Translations under genes and position numbers: made by a program
Part shown: in pieces, positions 7,974 through 15,980 of the stretch
How positions within the stretch are numbered: the first letter of the stretch is position 1
Layout: the number at the start of each line of letters is the position of its first letter
DNA from: Pseudomonadota bacterium
Lineage (GTDB): Bacteria; Myxococcota_A; UBA796; SXON01
Length of the DNA: 64,000 nt
Assembly (NCBI GenBank): GCA_005778355.1
Contig: SXON01000119.1
Span: 28,622 to 92,621 of the forward strand
Direction: 5' to 3'
Notes under the pieces: model-generated
Databases searched by the model: none
What the model saw: the letters and a program-made list of their open reading frames with translations, nothing else
Told to the model about the DNA's origin: nothing

Positions 7974-10900
7974 ATGTTCCTCCTCCTCTCCATCACCCGG
8001 GCCTTCGCCTGGCCTGCCGACGATGCCACGTGGGCAACGCTCACCATTGGCGGCGCCGAATTCGAGGACGTCTACGACGACCACGATCGGCTCGGCGTGG
8101 GCGTGCCCGACGGCGTCGACTGCGTCGGCGACATCGCGGTGTACGCCGCCCCGGCGCTCTACTGGTGGACCAACGGCGACGATGTCTTCCTGCGCGTGCG
8201 CGTAGACGACTCGCCCTGGATCACCAAGGACGAGGAGCTGCACCCGGCCTCCTGGAACTTCCTCTTCGAGACCGACGGCGATCCGACCACCTACGAGTAC
8301 CTGGCGGCCGTGACCGGCCCCACCACCACGGTGCAGCTCTGGCACAACGGCGCGGGGCTTGCCGGGGCCGACGCGCCCCCCACCGACTACCTCGACAGCT
8401 GGCTCAACACCGTCCCCGAGGAGTACGCGCGCAGCAACCGCGCGACCTCCGCGATTCACACGCTCGATGACTGGTTCGTCGACGTGCGCGTGCCGGTGGA
8501 GGCCCTGTCCACGGCCGAGTTCATCGGCGACACCTTCCGCGTGGCCTTCGTGAGCGGCTACGGCGGCGCCGCCGGCGGCAACATCGACCTGTGCGGCGTC
8601 GACGACAGCGTGGCCCTCGGCGACCTGGAGAGCGCCTGGAGCGACGAGATCGGCATCGACCAGGACGACGACGGCCTGACCGACCTCGACGAGGAGAACC
8701 GCGGCACCGATCCGACCGACGCCGACAGCGACGACGACGGCCTCGCCGACGGCGAGGAGGTCGACACGTATGGCACCGAGCCGCTCGACTGCGACACCGA
8801 CGACGACGGGCTCGGCGACGGCCTCGAGGCGGGGCGCACCGAGGCGGGCGACGACACCGACCTCTCCGCGGGGTGTTTCGAGGTGGACAGCGACCCCGAG
8901 AGCACCACCGACCCCGCCGTGGCCGACACCGACACCGGCGGTCTCGCCGATGGCGCCGAGGATCGCGATGGCGACGGCGCCCAGGACGACTGGGAGACGG
9001 ATCCGAACGACCCGACCGACGACGTCGATGCCGACGGCGACGGCATCGCCGACGCCATCGAGGACGAGTGCGAGGGCACGGGCGACAGCACCGACCACGA
9101 CGGCGACGGCGTGCCCGACGCCGAGGAGGGCCTCGACGACAGCGACGGCGACGGCATCCCCGACTTCTGCGAGGAGGACGACGACGCCGACGGCATCCCC
9201 ACCGTGGACGAGGGCACCGACGACAGCGACGACGACGGCATCCCCGACAACGAAGACACCGATAGCGACAACGACGGCAACCCCGACTCGCCCGACGACC
9301 AGGGCGACAGCGACTGCGATGGCATCGCCGACTACCAGGACACCGACGACCAGGATGGTGACTGCGCCGACGCCGATGGCGACGGCGTGACCAACGCCGA
9401 CGAGCGCGCCTGCGGTTCCGACCCGGAGAACCCCGACACCGACGGGGACGGCCTCTCCGACTACGAAGATTCTTGCGACGACGACGAGGACTGCGACCAG
9501 CTCCCCGACCGTCTCGACGACGAGACTGATCCCGATGGCTGCGACAGCGCGGGCCCGGGCGACACCGCCGACACCGGCAACGACTGCGTGGGCGACGCAA
9601 TCCTCTGCGGTGGCCACTACACCGGCGGCTCCTGCAACCAGGGCGGCGCCGCGGCCGGGGTGCTCGCGGTGGGCCTCGCGGCGCTGGGGCTACGGCGCCG
9701 TCGTCATGCGCCTGCGGCTCTGGTCCTCCTCGCCCTGCCCGTGGCCGCTCGTGCCGAGGAGCCCTCCATCAACGCCCAACGTTTTACCCCCGCCTTCGAC
9801 AGCCAGAGCTTCCTCGGCGTGAACGACAGCGAGATCGGCCCCGGCGGCGCCGGTGGCGGCATCGTCTTCAACTACGCCGACAACCCGGTGGAGTACCGCT
9901 ACGACGACAGCGACGTTGCGCTCGCCGTCGTCGACTACGCGGCCAGCTTCGACCTCGGCGTGACCTACGCCTGGAAGCCCCTCGCCTTCGCGGTGGACAT
10001 CCCGCTGCACGTGGTGGACGGCGAGAGCTTCGATGGCCAGTTCACGCTGGGCGACGTGCGCATCGGCGCGCGCGGCGAGCTCTTGTCGCGACGCAAAACC
10101 GGCCTCGGACTCGGCCTCTACGGCGGCGTGCGCCTGCCCACGGGCAACGAGTCGGCCTGGGTGGGCGCGGCCTCGCCCGAGGGCGAAGGTGGCCTCGCGC
10201 TGGCGGTGGGCAAGAACTGGGTGGCCAGCGCCAACGTGGGCGTTCGCGGCGCCTCCGCCGTGGAGCTGCTCCCCGACCTCGAGTGGGGCACGCGCCTTAC
10301 CTGGGGCGCCGGCCTCTCCGTGCCCATCGTTGACCGGCTCAGCGCCGTGGCCGAGGTCGACGGCGAGAGTTCACTCGCCACGCTCGATGCCATCGGCGCC
10401 AGCCCCGCGGAGTGGCGCCTCGGCGGCCGCTACGGCTTCGGTCGGAATCTCGTGGCGAGCGCCGCCTTCGGCACCGGCATGACCGAGGGCGTGGGCGCGC
10501 CCGCCTGGCGCGTGATCGCCGGCCTCGGCTGGGTGCCGGCCGCCCCGCCGGTGACCGCCGCCCCGGTGGCGCCGCCGGCCCCGCCGCCGCAGCAGAACGT
10601 GGTGGACGTGGCCCCCCAGGGCGGCACGATCATCGTGTCGGTGCAAAACGGCGCCGGACAGCCGGTCGCCGCGCTGGTCACTCTCCTCGGCGAGGGTCGC
10701 AAGTTCACCACCGGTCCCGACGGCATCGGCACGGAGAAGGTGCCCGCGGGCACGGTGGAGCTCTCGGCGTGGGCCGAGGGTTACCGCCCGACGCGGGCCA
10801 CGGTGGTGGTGGAGAAGGGCCAGAAGTCGCAGGTCTCGCTCACGCTCGAGCCTTCGCGCGTGGTGGTGCTCGCCGACCGGGTGGACATCCGCGACAAGAT

Positions 10901-11282
10901 CTTCTTCGAGTTCGACAGCGCGGTGATCACCGCCGACAGCTTCCGCATCCTCGACGACCTCGCCGCCACGCTCGACAACCACGTGGAGATCGAGCTGCTC
11001 GAGGTGCAGGGCCACACCGACGACCAGGGCGCCGAGGACTACAACCTCAAGCTCTCCCAGAGCCGCGCCGAGGCCGTCCGCGACTACCTGGTGAAGTCAG
11101 GCATCACGGGCGACCGGCTAGTCGCCCGGGGCTACGGCGAGTCCCAGCCCCTCCAGCCGGGCACCTCCGAGGAAGCCCGCGAGGTGAACCGCCGCGTGGC
11201 CTTCAAGATCCTGAAGGGGACTCGCTACCCCGAGGCCCCGCCGGCCGAGCGGGAGCAAAAGGGGCCGAGGAAGCGGCCCTAG
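7974..11282 (+). CDS. Thrombospondin type 3 repeat protein fused to an OmpA-type outer-membrane protein
   Basis: A single 1102-residue frame with the layout of two proteins. Part 1: short signal (MFLLLSITRAFA), a beta domain to ~220, Asp-rich thrombospondin type 3 calcium-binding repeats (~230-525), a TGDTADTGND linker, then SCNQGG + hydrophobic helix + RRRR (~550-577), a MYXO-CTERM-like tail. Part 2 begins with a second signal-like helix ending VAARAEEPS (~582-595), a beta-barrel-like region (to ~855), a proline stretch, a carboxypeptidase-regulatory/PEGA-like domain (~880-960) and an OmpA peptidoglycan-binding domain (~970-1080, with GHTDDQGAEDYNLKLSQSRAEAV). No in-frame ATG or GTG starts part 2. 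I chose ATG 7974 for its promoter, RBS and signal; the open frame upstream is only antisense to the Nudix gene. Confidence 0.8.
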   Translation: MFLLLSITRAFAWPADDATWATLTIGGAEFEDVYDDHDRLGVGVPDGVDCVGDIAVYAAPALYWWTNGDDVFLRVRVDDSPWITKDEELHPASWNFLFETDGDPTTYEYLAAVTGPTTTVQLWHNGAGLAGADAPPTDYLDSWLNTVPEEYARSNRATSAIHTLDDWFVDVRVPVEALSTAEFIGDTFRVAFVSGYGGAAGGNIDLCGVDDSVALGDLESAWSDEIGIDQDDDGLTDLDEENRGTDPTDADSDDDGLADGEEVDTYGTEPLDCDTDDDGLGDGLEAGRTEAGDDTDLSAGCFEVDSDPESTTDPAVADTDTGGLADGAEDRDGDGAQDDWETDPNDPTDDVDADGDGIADAIEDECEGTGDSTDHDGDGVPDAEEGLDDSDGDGIPDFCEEDDDADGIPTVDEGTDDSDDDGIPDNEDTDSDNDGNPDSPDDQGDSDCDGIADYQDTDDQDGDCADADGDGVTNADERACGSDPENPDTDGDGLSDYEDSCDDDEDCDQLPDRLDDETDPDGCDSAGPGDTADTGNDCVGDAILCGGHYTGGSCNQGGAAAGVLAVGLAALGLRRRRHAPAALVLLALPVAARAEEPSINAQRFTPAFDSQSFLGVNDSEIGPGGAGGGIVFNYADNPVEYRYDDSDVALAVVDYAASFDLGVTYAWKPLAFAVDIPLHVVDGESFDGQFTLGDVRIGARGELLSRRKTGLGLGLYGGVRLPTGNESAWVGAASPEGEGGLALAVGKNWVASANVGVRGASAVELLPDLEWGTRLTWGAGLSVPIVDRLSAVAEVDGESSLATLDAIGASPAEWRLGGRYGFGRNLVASAAFGTGMTEGVGAPAWRVIAGLGWVPAAPPVTAAPVAPPAPPPQQNVVDVAPQGGTIIVSVQNGAGQPVAALVTLLGEGRKFTTGPDGIGTEKVPAGTVELSAWAEGYRPTRATVVVEKGQKSQVSLTLEPSRVVVLADRVDIRDKIFFEFDSAVITADSFRILDDLAATLDNHVEIELLEVQGHTDDQGAEDYNLKLSQSRAEAVRDYLVKSGITGDRLVARGYGESQPLQPGTSEEAREVNRRVAFKILKGTRYPEAPPAEREQKGPRKRP

Positions 11283-11285
11283 GCA

Positions 11286-11291
11286 TAGACT
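11286..11291 (+). promoter_or_regulatory. TAGACT -10-like box six bases before the ATG
   Basis: TAGACT lies exactly six bases upstream of the start at 11298 and just after the stop of the OmpA-fusion gene. With no Shine-Dalgarno, this fits a leaderless mRNA. No clear -35 is visible. Confidence 0.4.
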
Positions 11292-11297
11292 GCGGCG

Positions 11298-13163
11298 ATG
11301 GACTCGGCGCCGCCGCGCTCACGCTTCCTGCTGCCGATTGCGCTCCTTGCCTGGTGCTGCCGTGCCGTGGCGCCCGATGAGCGGCTCGATGAGCCCTGCC
11401 AAGAAGCACGGTGCAGCGAGACGGGCGAGGCGGACACCGGCGGGGTGGACGACTGCGTGCCGACCGTCGAGGTGCCCTACGACGGCGTCGACCAGGACTG
11501 CGACGGCCAAGACCTCAGGGACGTGGACGGCGACGGCTTCGAATCGACGAGCGCCGAGGGCGACGACTGCGACGACACCGATGCCAGCATCAACCCCGCA
11601 GCAAGCGAGATCTGCAACGAGCGGGACGACGACTGCGACGGGCTGGTCGACGGCGAAGACGAGCCCGTTGACGGCGCATCGACGTGGTACGCCGACGCCG
11701 ACGGCGACAGTTTCGGCAACGCCGAAGCGGCGGTCTCGACCTGCAGCGAGCCCGCTGGCCACGTGGCCGACGCCACCGATTGCGACGACACCGACCCGAG
11801 CGTCCACCACTGCCGCTGCCTGATCGCCGCCCGCAGCCCCGACCGCTGGGCACTCGATGTCGCTCGCGACGCGGACGTGTGGCTGGAGGCGGACTTCGAT
11901 GCGGCGACCGTACACGAGGACTCCTTCCTCGTGTACGGCGATGTTTCCGGCTTTCTACGAGGCACGGTGACGGTGGCCTCGGGCGCGGCCACGTTCGCCG
12001 CCGACGTCTCGGCGCACCCCGGCGAACGGCTGACGGCGGTGCTCACCGACGCGGTCCACTGCGCGAACGGCGACCCAGCCGGGCCCCTGGTCTGGACCTG
12101 GACCGCCGCAGTGGACGGCGGGAGCGGCGTGCTGGAGAGCGCCGGCGAGATCGCCACCGGGCTCGACTACAGCTACGGCATCACGGCCCACGACTTCGAC
12201 GGGGACGGGGACCTCGAGGTGGCCACGGCCGACGCGCAGGGCAACACCGTGAGCATCTTCGACGGACCGCCGGAGGCGCTCGCGCTCGTGCAGTCGATCA
12301 CCATCGAGAACTACCCGAACTACCTCCAGGGCGCGGACGTCGATCGGGATGGCGACATCGACCTGGTGGTCTCGGCGCTGTGGGAGTTGCAGGTCCTCCT
12401 CAACGACGGCACGGGTTCGTTCGCCGATCCGCTCGTCTTCGCGGCGGCCGGGCACATCTTCTTCACCGGCGTGCGGGCCGCAGAACTGGATGGGGATGGA
12501 GACCTCGATGTCCTCCTGAGCGGGAGCGAGGGAGGGGATTCCCTGGTGGTCATGCTCAACGACGGGCTCGGGGGCTTCGCCGTTGCCGACGAGGTACCGT
12601 ACAGCTCGATTTTTGGGAACCCGTACCCCTTCGATGTGGGTGACATCGACAATGACGACGACCTCGACGTGTTGTTGCCCCTCGAGTACGAGGCCCGGGT
12701 GAGCGTGGTGCTCAACGACGGCGCCGCGGACTTTGCGGAAGTTGCCAGCGTCACGGTGAGGAATCAGCCGAAAACCGTCGTGATGAACGACCTCGACGGC
12801 GACGGAGACGCCGACGCCGCCGTGCCCACGCTTTCCGGCGACGTCTACACGCTCGAAGGCGATGGGGCCGGCGGCTTCACAACGTCGTCTTTGCCGCTGA
12901 CGTACGTGCACGGCGCCTGCGGGGGCGATCTCGACGCCGACGGGGACATCGACGTGGCCGTGCCCACGTTCTACCAGTTCACCGTGCAGAGCCTCCTCAA
13001 CGACGGGTCCGGCGCCTTTCACGTCGAGCAGACCTTCACCACCTCGCGTCCCGGGACCTCGGTCTTCTGCGCCGACCTCGACGGCAACGGTGCCGTCGAC
13101 GTGCTGCTCGCGAGCGGTCTGACGGGCGACAGCTCAGTCACCGCGTACCTCAACACCCCCTGA
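11298..13163 (+). CDS. Secreted protein with MopE-type DCDD motifs and an FG-GAP/VCBS propeller
   Basis: A 621-residue exported protein. After an N-terminal signal (RFLLPIALLAWCCRAVA) come MopE-type metal-binding motifs (YDGVDQDCDG, GDDCDDTDASINPAA, RDDDCDGLVDGEDE, TDCDDTDPSVHH), a beta domain (~185-275) and from ~290 to the end six or more FG-GAP/VCBS repeats of the type HDFDGDGDLEVATAD, expected to fold as a calcium-stabilised beta-propeller. Family knowledge: MopE motifs are named after a Methylococcus copper protein, but in Myxococcota they are common in surface proteins of unknown role. No MYXO-CTERM tail is present, so it may be released. Confidence 0.85.
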   Translation: MDSAPPRSRFLLPIALLAWCCRAVAPDERLDEPCQEARCSETGEADTGGVDDCVPTVEVPYDGVDQDCDGQDLRDVDGDGFESTSAEGDDCDDTDASINPAASEICNERDDDCDGLVDGEDEPVDGASTWYADADGDSFGNAEAAVSTCSEPAGHVADATDCDDTDPSVHHCRCLIAARSPDRWALDVARDADVWLEADFDAATVHEDSFLVYGDVSGFLRGTVTVASGAATFAADVSAHPGERLTAVLTDAVHCANGDPAGPLVWTWTAAVDGGSGVLESAGEIATGLDYSYGITAHDFDGDGDLEVATADAQGNTVSIFDGPPEALALVQSITIENYPNYLQGADVDRDGDIDLVVSALWELQVLLNDGTGSFADPLVFAAAGHIFFTGVRAAELDGDGDLDVLLSGSEGGDSLVVMLNDGLGGFAVADEVPYSSIFGNPYPFDVGDIDNDDDLDVLLPLEYEARVSVVLNDGAADFAEVASVTVRNQPKTVVMNDLDGDGDADAAVPTLSGDVYTLEGDGAGGFTTSSLPLTYVHGACGGDLDADGDIDVAVPTFYQFTVQSLLNDGSGAFHVEQTFTTSRPGTSVFCADLDGNGAVDVLLASGLTGDSSVTAYLNTP

Positions 13164-13283
13164 GGCCAGGCCCCGTAGCGCTGCCCCGCCCGTCGCGCGT
13201 TCAAGGCCCCGGCCAGGCCCAAGAGCAGCGGGGATATTCCTCGTGATTGTCCGCCCAGTCCCAGTCGGGGTGGCGGGTGACGT

Positions 13284-13334
13284 CCCTGGCGCGCCCCATC
13301 GCGGAGCGCAGCGCAGCCGATGGGGACGCCAGGG
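13284..13334. terminator. Strong stem-loop between convergent genes
   Basis: Bases 13284-13301 (CCCTGGCG...CCCCATCG) pair with 13318-13334, giving a ~17-bp stem with one mismatch or bulge and a 16-base loop rich in GCGCAGC. It lies in the 282-bp gap between the ends of the genes at 13163 (plus) and 13446 (minus), the right place for a two-way terminator. No U-tract follows on either strand. The rest of the gap holds nothing I recognise. Confidence 0.5.
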
Positions 13335-13445
13335 GCGGCAGGACCCGCTGCCGGAGGCAAAGTCACGGTTCCGGGCGGACAGATCGCCTGAGAAACAGGG
13401 GACTCCCGCGTCGCGACCGAGGGGCTGGCCGGGGCCGTCCCGAGG

Positions 13446-14084
13446 CTAGAACCGCCCCGAGTCGAGAAACCCGACCACCCGGTCGAGCACCCTCGGCGCC
13501 ATGATCGTCATGGTGTGCTGCACGTTCATCACGAGGAAGTCCTTCGCCCCGTCGTGTCGCGACTCGTCAACCCGCACGGTGCCGTCGTTGTCGTCGCCCA
13601 GCATCGGGTTGAGCCCCCGCGCGGTGCCGGTACCCCCGGTGAGGATGCCCACCTCGCCAGGTGGCAGAGGCCAGGGCTCGGGCACACCCGGGAGGATCTG
13701 TCCGAAGGGATCCCAGCCAAAGTGATGCACCGGCAGGGCGCGCCGGGCGTAGGCGGCGGCCACGGCGCCGCGATTGGGCGGGGAGACGAGCACGGCACGG
13801 GTGAGCGCCGGCAGATCGTGCTGCGCCCAGGCCACGCGGGCGAGCACGCCGCCGTAGGAGTGGGTGACGAGGTCGATCCGCGTGCCAGGGTGTCGCGATG
13901 CGAGGGCACGGACGGCGGTGGCGGCGAGGGCGGCGTTGTCTTCGATGGCGCGGAGGTGGTAGCCGAAGGTGGGCAGCGACACGTCGGCGTAGCCAGCGGC
14001 GCGCAGGCGTCGCGACACCCACCACATGGCCGCCCCGGTGCGGAGGAAGCCGTGGAAGCAGACGGCAACACGCTTCTCCGTCAT
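13446..14084 (-). CDS. Alpha/beta-hydrolase, lipase/PGAP1-like
   Basis: A 212-residue compact alpha/beta-hydrolase. The oxyanion loop HGF (residues 11-13), the nucleophile elbow THSYGG with Ser76, Asp167 (DNDGTV) and His190 (VQHTM) form the expected triad in order. The family covers triacylglycerol lipases and GPI-deacylase-like esterases; the substrate here is unknown. There is no signal peptide. Its ATG overlaps the stop of the upstream pentapeptide gene (ATGA), so the two are translationally coupled. Confidence 0.85.
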   Translation of the reverse strand: MTEKRVAVCFHGFLRTGAAMWWVSRRLRAAGYADVSLPTFGYHLRAIEDNAALAATAVRALASRHPGTRIDLVTHSYGGVLARVAWAQHDLPALTRAVLVSPPNRGAVAAAYARRALPVHHFGWDPFGQILPGVPEPWPLPPGEVGILTGGTGTARGLNPMLGDDNDGTVRVDESRHDGAKDFLVMNVQHTMTIMAPRVLDRVVGFLDSGRF

Positions 14085-15847
14085 CCCCCGACCCGAGCCA
14101 CCACGCGCGCCATCTCGCGCTCGAACTCCACCACGGCCAACGCCTCGTCGATCGTCACGCAGGCCACGCGCACCGGGCCCTCGCCCGAGACGAAGGCCAG
14201 GGCCTCCACGTCGTCGGCGTCGTCGCCGGTCAACAGGGGGAAGGGCTTGCCCAGATTGCCATCTCTAGGCAAGAACGCCGCCATCGCCATGGAGAGGTCG
14301 CGGTCGGCCACGGCCTCGCGCGTCCAGGCGACCCACCATCCGCCGTCGATGGCGCGCAGGTCGAGACAGCCCACGTGGTGACCCGTCTCCACGCGCATGG
14401 GCTCCTTGTCGAGACCGAGTCGCATCAGCCGGAACCCCTTCTCCTCGGGCTTCACCCACGCGATGCCCACCTCCTCGGTGCTCACCGGCCCAGCGGCGAA
14501 ACGGCGCCCGGGAAAGTCAGTCGGCGCGGTCACGGCGCGACCAATCCCGTCGGGCTCGATCACCATGATGGTGCCCCCCTTGCTGTGCACCACGGGGTTC
14601 GCCCGATCGCAGAAGCCGCGAATGGTGCTGGCGGGGGCGCGCAGGCGCTCGGCCAGGCCCGTGGACGCCCACCGGTGGACCGACAGCAAGCCGCGGCCAA
14701 TGCCGTAGATGAAGAAGCCATCGCCGTCGGGGACGAAGTTGGGAAGGACGGCGGGCGTGTAGCCGAGGCGCGTCGTCTTCGGCGGACCCATCGCGCCCTC
14801 GGCGTTCGCCTCGAACACCACGAGATCCGTCCCGCCGGGCTTCTCCACCAGGAACACCACGAAGAAACCAGTGGACGAGGGTAAGAGCGCCCGGGCGCGC
14901 ACCAGCGTGGCATCGACCGCGACCTGGTGGGCGGTGCCGTCCTCGTCGCGCACGCCCGGCTTCGCGCCCAGGCTGCGGATCGCGAGGCGGAAAACCTCGT
15001 CTTCCTCGCCCTCGGCGTTGGGCCAGAGCACCGCGAGGTAGCCCAGGGCTTGCGCCACGGCGGGATCGTCCACGTGAATATCGACGGTCTCCGCCACGGC
15101 GGTCGGCGGGCGGATGCCGCCGTGAAGGTGGTCGGAGAGCTTCTCGTCGAGGACGGTGTCGGTGAGGTCGGCGCCGTCAAAAACCGTCGTGTGGTCGAAC
15201 ACGGCGCCGGTGAGGTCGGCGGCCGAGAGATCGGCGCCCTCGAGCTTGGTGCCGATGAGCCGCGCGGCGCGCAGCGTGGCCCCCCCGAGGCGAGCGGCGC
15301 CCAGCTCGGCGTCCTCGAGGTTGGCGGCGTCGAGGTTGGCGGCGCTCAGGTCGGTCTCGCGCATCAACGCGCCGAGCAAGTCGGCCTCCCGGAGATCGGC
15401 CCCGTTGAGCTTGGCCTCGCCGAGGTCGGCGTGATCGAGGTGAGCGCCGCGCAGGGTGGCCTCCCGCATCTTTGCGCCGTGCAGGCGAGCGCGGGTGAGC
15501 GTGGCGCCACCGAGGTCGGCCTCGCCGAGGTCGGCGCCACCCAGCTCGGCCTCCGTGAGGTCGGCGCCGCCGAGGTAAGCCTCGCGCAACTTCGCCTTGA
15601 TGGCCACGGCGCGGCTGAGCTTGGCGCCGGTGAAATCCGCGCCAACAAGAGTCGCTTTGCTCAGGTTGGCGCCGCTGAGGTCGGTGCCAGAGAAGTCAGC
15701 CTTCTCGAGGTTGGCCCCCGAGAGGTCGACCCCGGCGAGCGAGAGGTTCGCGAGGTCGGCGGCGAACAGGTCGAGAGTGACGCGCTGGCCGCGCTTCGCG
15801 TTGAATTCCGCGACGTTTTGTTCCATCAGCAGGTCGAGCAGGGACAA
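14081..15847 (-). CDS. Pentapeptide-repeat protein with a C-terminal propeller-like half
   Basis: Residues ~30-250 are A(D/N)LxxA pentapeptide repeats (ADLSGANL, GADLREADL), which fold as a right-handed quadrilateral beta-helix. Residues ~260-588 resemble a beta-propeller of irregular repeats (PNFVPDGDGFFIYGIGRG, KGFRLMRLGLDKEP). I chose the TTG at 15847 because GGAGG lies four bases upstream and the product then starts LSLLDLLMEQNVAEFN, a usual beginning for this group; the ATG at 15826 has no RBS and is the alternative. It is cytoplasmic with no known enzyme motif, probably a scaffold. It is coupled to the lipase by ATGA and divergent from the ATPase gene at 15981. Confidence 0.75.
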   Translation of the reverse strand: MSLLDLLMEQNVAEFNAKRGQRVTLDLFAADLANLSLAGVDLSGANLEKADFSGTDLSGANLSKATLVGADFTGAKLSRAVAIKAKLREAYLGGADLTEAELGGADLGEADLGGATLTRARLHGAKMREATLRGAHLDHADLGEAKLNGADLREADLLGALMRETDLSAANLDAANLEDAELGAARLGGATLRAARLIGTKLEGADLSAADLTGAVFDHTTVFDGADLTDTVLDEKLSDHLHGGIRPPTAVAETVDIHVDDPAVAQALGYLAVLWPNAEGEEDEVFRLAIRSLGAKPGVRDEDGTAHQVAVDATLVRARALLPSSTGFFVVFLVEKPGGTDLVVFEANAEGAMGPPKTTRLGYTPAVLPNFVPDGDGFFIYGIGRGLLSVHRWASTGLAERLRAPASTIRGFCDRANPVVHSKGGTIMVIEPDGIGRAVTAPTDFPGRRFAAGPVSTEEVGIAWVKPEEKGFRLMRLGLDKEPMRVETGHHVGCLDLRAIDGGWWVAWTREAVADRDLSMAMAAFLPRDGNLGKPFPLLTGDDADDVEALAFVSGEGPVRVACVTIDEALAVVEFEREMARVVARVGG

Positions 15848-15980
15848 GCAGCCTCCAACGAGTTGCGCGGCGGCGGCTGCGGTGACACCCTTGCGCGGTG
15901 TCGATTCCCGCCGGCTCGCCGTCGTGTGAACGCCCCCGGGCGGGCCGTCGTCTAATGGGCCGCGCACCCCGGAGCCACCC

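Noticed and set aside
7959..9617. Long minus-strand frame opposite the thrombospondin repeats (Val/Gly/Ala-rich)
   Set aside because: It is the reverse of GAC/GGC-rich repeats and has no independent start signal or motif.
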